Assembly (NCBI GenBank): GCA_016292215.1
Contig: JAEFBB010000004.1
Coordinates: forward strand, 1-64,000
Length of the DNA: 64,000 bases
Direction of reading: 5' to 3'
DNA from: Saccharofermentans sp.
GTDB taxonomy: Bacteria; Bacillota; Clostridia; Saccharofermentanales; Saccharofermentanaceae
Shown: positions 59,137 to 64,000 of the stretch, in pieces
Layout: every line of letters begins with the position of its first letter
Numbering within the stretch: the first letter of the stretch is position 1
Translations under genes and position numbers: made by a program
Notes under the pieces: model-generated
Database searches by the model: none
The model's input: only the letters and a program-made list of their open reading frames with translations
What the model was told of the DNA's origin: nothing

Positions 59137-59679
59137 TTATAAAACCGCTTTAAAAAAAACTATGACTCCTAACGCAATTACTATACTTACTACCAAAGAA
59201 ACAATACACAGAATGCGTCTACTTTTATCACTGTTTATCACTTTATAGTTGACAAAGAAGTATATTGCGCCTATCACAATAAAACCTATCAAACCTATTA
59301 TAATGAACTTATTGTCTAAATCTGCGCGTTTTTCCTTTACTTGATTCTTTATCTTTTCTAATGCATCGGCCAATTCGTCACTATTATTTGTTTCAACCAG
59401 ATTGATTTTACCGTGTGAAATCAGGGTTTTATCAGTTGTTCTAATCCCCAGTCCTCCGGATGCAGATATCGTATACACCTCAAATTCAGTTCCCGGAGGA
59501 TATATGTTCCCATCAGAATCTGTTACTTCATGATCAAAAGACGTGTATCCAGAATAACTGAAAACTTCGTTAGTTAGCATTTTTCCATAAATCAAATGAC
59601 TTATGAACACTCCGGATAAAACAAAGAGTACTGACAGTATAAAGGCTTCTATTAAGCTGACTACAGTTACTTTTTTCAT
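59137..59679 (-). CDS. Small membrane protein of unknown function
   Basis: 180 residues from ATG 59679 (GAGAGG 9 bases upstream). An alternative ATG at 59703 overlaps the previous stop codon and has GGAGG 4 bases upstream. About three membrane helices: one at the N-terminus (LIEAFILSVLFVLSGVFISH) and two at the C-terminus (FIIIGLIGFIVIGAIYFFV, IVSLVVSIVIALGVIVFF), with an outer domain of about 90 residues between. Family not recognised. A decayed copy lies at 58938-59034. AT-rich like its upstream neighbour, probably co-transcribed with it. Confidence 0.7.
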   Translation of the reverse strand: MKKVTVVSLIEAFILSVLFVLSGVFISHLIYGKMLTNEVFSYSGYTSFDHEVTDSDGNIYPPGTEFEVYTISASGGLGIRTTDKTLISHGKINLVETNNSDELADALEKIKNQVKEKRADLDNKFIIIGLIGFIVIGAIYFFVNYKVINSDKSRRILCIVSLVVSIVIALGVIVFFKAVL

Positions 59680-59695
59680 GTATAAATACCTCTCA

Positions 59696-62600
59696 TTAAT
59701 CATCTATCCTCCACATTACAGGATAAGAGGAACGTCCACCAGCCACAACAATTTGTCCATAATTATCTTTCCGAAATCTATAAACTCCACCCCAAGAATG
59801 ATTAGTATCATTTCCAACATAAATGAGGAAAAAAGGTGTTGCATACACTTCATCAATGTAATCAGAATTTAGGAACTCCGTTGCAAAAATCCTAGAATCA
59901 TCTGTTACTTTGCAAGTAAAGCATCCTTGTAAATCTATTGTTTTTATTTTGCATGATATAAGAGGCAGCAAATATTCATTAATATCATCAATTCCAATAT
60001 AAGCCTCAGCTTTATCATCTTCAATGAAATATAATGTTTTACCGCTTGTGGATCCATGACCTATCATTATTAAATTGTCAACCATAGAATAAGCTATACC
60101 ATCTTCTATTACAAACCTGTCTTTATCCAATTTATATTGCATATACTTAAAAAATGTTTTTATATCATCCCATTTACAAATATCGATAACAATACAAGGA
60201 GAATATATATCTTGATGATTGTTAATTACATTATAAAATGAATCTTTTGTTTCATTTAAAAGCGAATCCGAACTGCTATACAAGATGTAATTTATCGGCT
60301 CATTTGTTGTCATCGGTGTCGCATCCACACCATCATCAGCATTATCATTATCTGAATGGGGATCTGAAGGATTCGCTTTCAGCTTTACATATACACCAAA
60401 CTTTCCTTTTGTCGTTGGTGTATAACCGGAAACAGAGACAGAACTGTTTGTTACTGTCGCTTCGTTGTAGTTAGCAAATACAACTAACTCACCGAATTCT
60501 TTACCATCTGACAGGCCGTCTCCATCTTTGTCAGTTAACGAGCTATCGGCATAGTAGATATGCTTATTGGTTCCCATTACACCTCTGTCTTCAAGGAAGT
60601 CAAATATATCATCTGTATCATTATCAACAGTATTTACTATCAGCCAGTCATAATCAAAATGAACACTCAAAAGACTTCCGGTGCGGTGTTCCTCATACCA
60701 ATTCCCAAATAGTCTAAGAAGTATTCTGCAATTACTGTCTACTCCGTTAATTGCTTTCCACCAACCAAATTCACTTGCTTCATATTCATCCAGACTAGGA
60801 ACACGGCCTTCCCAATACAAGCCGCCATCCGAGTAATTACCAATAAACAGATTATTTGAATAATCCGGATATACAGGGTTTAACCACATATCCATATCCA
60901 CAACGACATATGTGCTGAAGTGTTCCAAATCTAACGTTATGGTGTCATTTTCAGAGTCAATAGCAGCTTGGTCTTGAATAATATAGAAGCCCGATTCTTC
61001 ATCAAACCAGAGGATTCCAAGGTTTTCTTCTAACGTCTCACCTAGCTGTGTGTCATCGTAATGAATGGTTACTGTTGCCGAGTTAAATTCTTCTGTAGAT
61101 GAAAACTCTATAGGGCTCCCTATTCTTCCATATACGTCAGTAGAATAGTAATCCTTGTTGTACATATCTTTAATATGAACAACATGTTCGATATTGCCTT
61201 TTGTTCCCATTTCAATATCTACTGAAACTATCGAAGGATCTTCAGCATTGTTTATTTCCTTGGTTAACGTTTGCAATACAGTTACATCTTTGTCCAAGTA
61301 ATCAAGAGGATCCTTTCCAATAGAAATCTCATCACCGTCATCGATATCGTCTCCATCGGTATCGTATTTCGTGGGATCAGTCCCGTAAACTATTACTTCC
61401 ATGCCGTCAAACAGTCCGTCTCCGTCAGTATCCTTTGATGTCGGATTGGTTCCAAGTGCTGACTCTTGGGAATTAGTCAACCCGTCGTGATCAGGATCTT
61501 TATTGCCGTTATCATCCGGTGTAAGCGGGTCTGTCTCTAGAATAATCTCATAGAAATCGTTAACGCCGTCGTCGTCCGTATCCTTATCGTTCTTATCGGT
61601 TCCATAGTAATCTTCAAGATCATCAGGCAGCCCATCCTCATCTGAATCCGTGTCATAGTCTATGTCTTCAGGGAAATCTGTCGGAACCGGAGTAGGCGTA
61701 ACCGTGACTGTATTTGTAGGTGTAACAGATATATCAGGTGTGGGTGTTGCTGTAACAGTAGGCGTAGCAGTAACTACTACGCTCGGTGTGGCAGTAGGTG
61801 CCTCTGTTGGTGTCGCAGTAACTGTAGTTGTAACAGTTGGTGTCACGGTTGAGCTAGGAGTAGCCGTTGGTGTATAAGTAACTACAACAGTCGGTGTAGC
61901 TGTAGGTGTGACCGTTATTATTCCGTTATAGTCTGTCTCAAGCACATCCGGAACATCGTTGTTGTTCTTATCATCCTCGAGGCTTAATGCCAGCTTTTTA
62001 ACCGTTACCGTAAGATCTGTAAGTTCGAAAGGAATGGAGGGATCGTTTGCTCCGCCTTGCAACTCAATCCTGTAAGACTGTCCTGCATTGATATCTTGAT
62101 TACTGCCATCATTGGTAATTGTATATGAATTGCTCGAGTTTGTTGACAGCACAGCGGCATCTGCCTGTGTCAGCGGTCTGTTTGAATTGAATGTAATACT
62201 CCAATCTCTTATCTGTTCATTTGAGTTATTTGTAAGGATAAGAGCTCCACTAAATCCGGATGTCCAATTAGAGTATTCTTCAAATCTGTAAGACAAATCT
62301 CCGCTTGATACTGTAACCGTCTTTGTATTAAGCAGATAGAATGACGGCATAGTACTAATATCACTACCGTCATTTGAGGCTGCAGTAAAACCAACAGTTA
62401 TAGATTGACCCGGAAGTATATCCTGATTCCAATCGTTATTGCCTAACGTGTAAAGATTGTCTTCGTGTTCGACGATGTAGCAATTGTATGGATTTTCGAT
62501 GTTATAGTTGAAATCAAACGTGAAATACCAGTCATGGATAGTATTGTCGCCATTGTTGGTAAATGTGATCTCAAGATTAGCATGACCAGACCACTGAGAT

Positions 62601-62794
62601 GTTATTCGCGGCTCAGCAACAAACGCGGCTTCTTCAACACTTCTGAACGAACATGGCGAAGACGGGGGATCACTTTCGAAGTCCATTACAGTATCCGCAC
62701 TAATTTTCTCACCAAAGCCTATACAAAGTGCAGATGACACTATCGAACCGCACAAAACCATTGCCAATAACTTCAAAAATCGTGAATCAACCAT
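59696..62794 (-). CDS. Large secreted protein: two CBM2-like domains, TSP3 calcium repeats, C-terminal caspase-like domain
   Basis: 1032 residues with signal peptide (about 1-33). Two CBM2-like cellulose-binding domains: about 48-155 (WSGHANLEITFTNNGDNTIH, then DWYFTF, NDWNQDILPGQS) and about 165-265 (WTSGFSGALILTNNSNEQIR). A Thr-Pro-Val linker (TPTATPTVVV type) at about 285-370. Thrombospondin type 3 repeats (DTDSDEDGLPD, DTDDDGVNDF, DHDGLTNSQE, DTDGDGLFDGME) at about 375-500 and again near 775. The last 190 residues have LIMIGHGS and IDLQGCFTCK, a His-Gly and Cys pattern like clan CD (caspase/CHAT/gingipain) peptidases. Role in plant cell-wall attachment with possible proteolysis is inferred. 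AAAGGA precedes the ATG. Base composition AT-rich. Confidence 0.8.
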   Translation of the reverse strand: MVDSRFLKLLAMVLCGSIVSSALCIGFGEKISADTVMDFESDPPSSPCSFRSVEEAAFVAEPRITSQWSGHANLEITFTNNGDNTIHDWYFTFDFNYNIENPYNCYIVEHEDNLYTLGNNDWNQDILPGQSITVGFTAASNDGSDISTMPSFYLLNTKTVTVSSGDLSYRFEEYSNWTSGFSGALILTNNSNEQIRDWSITFNSNRPLTQADAAVLSTNSSNSYTITNDGSNQDINAGQSYRIELQGGANDPSIPFELTDLTVTVKKLALSLEDDKNNNDVPDVLETDYNGIITVTPTATPTVVVTYTPTATPSSTVTPTVTTTVTATPTEAPTATPSVVVTATPTVTATPTPDISVTPTNTVTVTPTPVPTDFPEDIDYDTDSDEDGLPDDLEDYYGTDKNDKDTDDDGVNDFYEIILETDPLTPDDNGNKDPDHDGLTNSQESALGTNPTSKDTDGDGLFDGMEVIVYGTDPTKYDTDGDDIDDGDEISIGKDPLDYLDKDVTVLQTLTKEINNAEDPSIVSVDIEMGTKGNIEHVVHIKDMYNKDYYSTDVYGRIGSPIEFSSTEEFNSATVTIHYDDTQLGETLEENLGILWFDEESGFYIIQDQAAIDSENDTITLDLEHFSTYVVVDMDMWLNPVYPDYSNNLFIGNYSDGGLYWEGRVPSLDEYEASEFGWWKAINGVDSNCRILLRLFGNWYEEHRTGSLLSVHFDYDWLIVNTVDNDTDDIFDFLEDRGVMGTNKHIYYADSSLTDKDGDGLSDGKEFGELVVFANYNEATVTNSSVSVSGYTPTTKGKFGVYVKLKANPSDPHSDNDNADDGVDATPMTTNEPINYILYSSSDSLLNETKDSFYNVINNHQDIYSPCIVIDICKWDDIKTFFKYMQYKLDKDRFVIEDGIAYSMVDNLIMIGHGSTSGKTLYFIEDDKAEAYIGIDDINEYLLPLISCKIKTIDLQGCFTCKVTDDSRIFATEFLNSDYIDEVYATPFFLIYVGNDTNHSWGGVYRFRKDNYGQIVVAGGRSSYPVMWRIDD

Positions 62795-62911
62795 AGCATT
62801 TCCTTTCTATGTATATATAATCCTTGATTACACTGATCGGAGATGCTAAACTTCGAATGGAAAGCACCCGATCAGTTAATATCTGCTCGTTGTTTTCTTA
62901 AGTTCTAATGA

Positions 62912-62946
62912 GTTGCCCGTTGGTCGCCAAACTTCGCGGGCAACTT
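62912..62946. terminator. Hairpin between the secreted-protein genes
   Basis: GTTGCCCG and CGGGCAAC form an 8-bp stem around a 17-base loop. Only the plus-strand side has a T-tract, so termination of the minus-strand upstream gene would be weak; may act as an mRNA hairpin. Confidence 0.45.
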
Positions 62947-62959
62947 TTGATTTTATTTG

Positions 62960-63547
62960 TTAATAACTATTAAGGTGTCCCGTATCGTCGCATGTCATCG
63001 TGAGTGAATAACTTAAACTGCTCGAACCACTAGTAGCAGTTCCGGATATTCGCGCGTATGCTACCGTTGTAGAAAAATTACCCATGGAAATGGTTGGTGT
63101 GCTTGTCCAAGTGCTCATGGATGCTGGCGTAAACGAACCGCTTGCCGAAGCTGTAGAGCTTGATCCTGTTGTATAGTGAAAAGTAGCCGTAAGACTTATA
63201 GTAAAGATCTTCAGTCCTAGATTATTGTAATAGGATTTAGATGCAGTATCGGTAACACCACTAGTAATAGAACGAGATTCTTCAATCGTTAATACTGATA
63301 CGATCTGATTGTCATAATCAATTGTTATGCTGAAATCTGATACAAGTTCAGGATCAATCATTTCAACTTGATCGGGATTAACGGACGATATAATTGCTTC
63401 AAATTCTTCGTAACTCTCGACTTTATGTGTCTCGAGATAGTCAATAAGGCTGAAGCCACCTTCAGCTTCATTTCTCTGAGGGTTAGACCACCCCCCCATA
63501 ACACACAGAATTGCAATTGTCAATAAGATTGCCACGGCTTTTTTCAT
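62960..63547 (-). CDS. Secreted protein of unknown function
   Basis: 195 residues. Signal peptide (AVAILLTIAILCVMGGWS). A short acidic helical region (EAEGGFSLIDYLETHKVESY), then a Ser/Thr-rich beta region (TTGSSSTASASGSFTPASMS). No family recognised. It lies upstream of the CBM2 protein in the same orientation and is probably part of the same AT-rich secreted cluster. The ribosome site is CAGGAGG just upstream of the ATG. Confidence 0.75.
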   Translation of the reverse strand: MKKAVAILLTIAILCVMGGWSNPQRNEAEGGFSLIDYLETHKVESYEEFEAIISSVNPDQVEMIDPELVSDFSITIDYDNQIVSVLTIEESRSITSGVTDTASKSYYNNLGLKIFTISLTATFHYTTGSSSTASASGSFTPASMSTWTSTPTISMGNFSTTVAYARISGTATSGSSSLSYSLTMTCDDTGHLNSY

Positions 63548-63565
63548 AGTCTAAAACCTCCTGTT

Positions 63566-64000
63566 TTAGTTATCTGTATCAAAATATGAAGGTTCGCTTG
63601 TAACGCAAGAACCCTCTATATATTCATTGCTTAACAGTCCGTGATTTCTCACATATAGCCAAGTACCGAATATCAATGCAAGTACAATCAAACAAGTAAT
63701 AATCAAAACTGCTGTCCTGATCCTCTTGTGACGGATCTCGATTCTGCTTGTATCTACTGCCTTCTTATAAGATTCAATCAATCGGGATTGTTCTTCAAGT
63801 TTGGATAACAACTGCTTGTTTTGATCTTGTAAAGAATTTATCAATTCACTTTGTTTATCTATGTATTCATCTCTGTTATTCGCAAGTCTTTCACTTATTA
63901 TTTCTTGACCTGTAACAAGATTATCAACACTATCAGATATTTTACCGAGTATGTTTTGTCCGGCATCTTTTGAAGGACTAATCAAATCGTCTTCATCACT
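63566..64000 (-). CDS. Membrane protein with coiled coil, partial at the window edge
   Basis: The frame is open to the edge (…SDEDDLISPSKDAGQ), so the start lies outside. 144 residues are visible: a coiled coil of about 60 residues (IISERLANNRDEYIDKQSEL, LEEQSRLIESYKKAV), a basic stretch, one membrane helix near the C-terminus (AVLIITCLIVLALIFGTWLYV) and a short tail. Ends 18 bases before the next gene. Function unknown. Confidence 0.7.
   Translation of the reverse strand, partial: SDEDDLISPSKDAGQNILGKISDSVDNLVTGQEIISERLANNRDEYIDKQSELINSLQDQNKQLLSKLEEQSRLIESYKKAVDTSRIEIRHKRIRTAVLIITCLIVLALIFGTWLYVRNHGLLSNEYIEGSCVTSEPSYFDTDN

Noticed and set aside
61662..61877. Plus-strand open frame of Val/Gly repeats
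   Set aside because: It is the antisense of the Thr-Pro linker of the CBM2 protein.

Overview
The window looks like a Gram-positive Clostridia-type chromosome, possibly a rumen or gut Oscillospiraceae or Saccharofermentans-like bacterium. This rests on many lipoproteins with Gram-positive lipoboxes, strong AGGAGG ribosome sites, an FMN riboswitch in front of a RibU-type ECF transporter, a two-subunit class I fumarase, a fused rubredoxin/rubrerythrin protein, and a secreted protein with CBM2-like cellulose-binding domains. The species is an inference from gene content. No rRNA, tRNA or cas genes were seen.

Layout. 1-1.1 kb: tail of an IS3-family transposase and a solitary PD-(D/E)XK-like nuclease (N1). 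1.4-3 kb: amino-acid/sodium symporter. 3.1-9.6 kb: four paralogous lipoproteins of an unrecognised acidic domain, two of them fused to a ChvE/XylF-type sugar-binding domain. 9.8-10.6 kb: a second nuclease of the N1 family (N2), bounded by a 14-bp inverted repeat. 11-13.7 kb: ABC exporter operon. 13.8-15.6 kb: degenerate GGDEF-EAL protein. 15.9-17.5 kb: ECF sigma factor and membrane partner. 17.7-21.3 kb: zinc-ribbon/Yip1-like protein, lipoprotein serpin, PAP2-like protein and a 29-residue type I toxin candidate. 21.5-31 kb: membrane-anchored solute-binding fusion, transhydrogenase operon pntAAB, an unknown secreted protein, a CAP-domain protein and the first GT-C enzyme. 31-39 kb: second GT-C enzyme, TerB-like and SseB-like proteins, large MacB-type ABC protein. 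39.7-45.5 kb: rubredoxin-rubrerythrin fusion and an AT-richer glycosyltransferase group. 45.7-55.9 kb: phosphoesterase, FkbM methyltransferase, DUF4349 lipoprotein, HAD, fumarase, O-antigen ligase-like protein, esterase, DUF6273 lipoprotein, RibU. 56.3-64 kb: lipoprotein, Sel1-like protein and an AT-rich secreted/membrane cluster running off the end.

The most unusual signal is outside the genes. Eight intergenic regions carry short arrays in which one locus-specific word and its reverse complement alternate at an exact period: 51, 52, 52, 52, 61, 62, 63, 74 and 73-74 bp in nine arrays. These values group near five, six and seven turns of B-DNA. Each locus uses its own word (for example GATTACA, CCGATAC, GTGACAC, ACGGATAAAA), and where a unit's word changes, its partner arm often changes to match. 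Both nuclease genes have such an array directly upstream. This is read directly from the sequence; what it does is unknown.

Functionally the window is dominated by the cell envelope: orphan solute-binding fusions without transporters, lipoproteins, sugar transferases, exporters and secreted binding proteins. Housekeeping islands (pnt, fumarase, ribU) lie between them.
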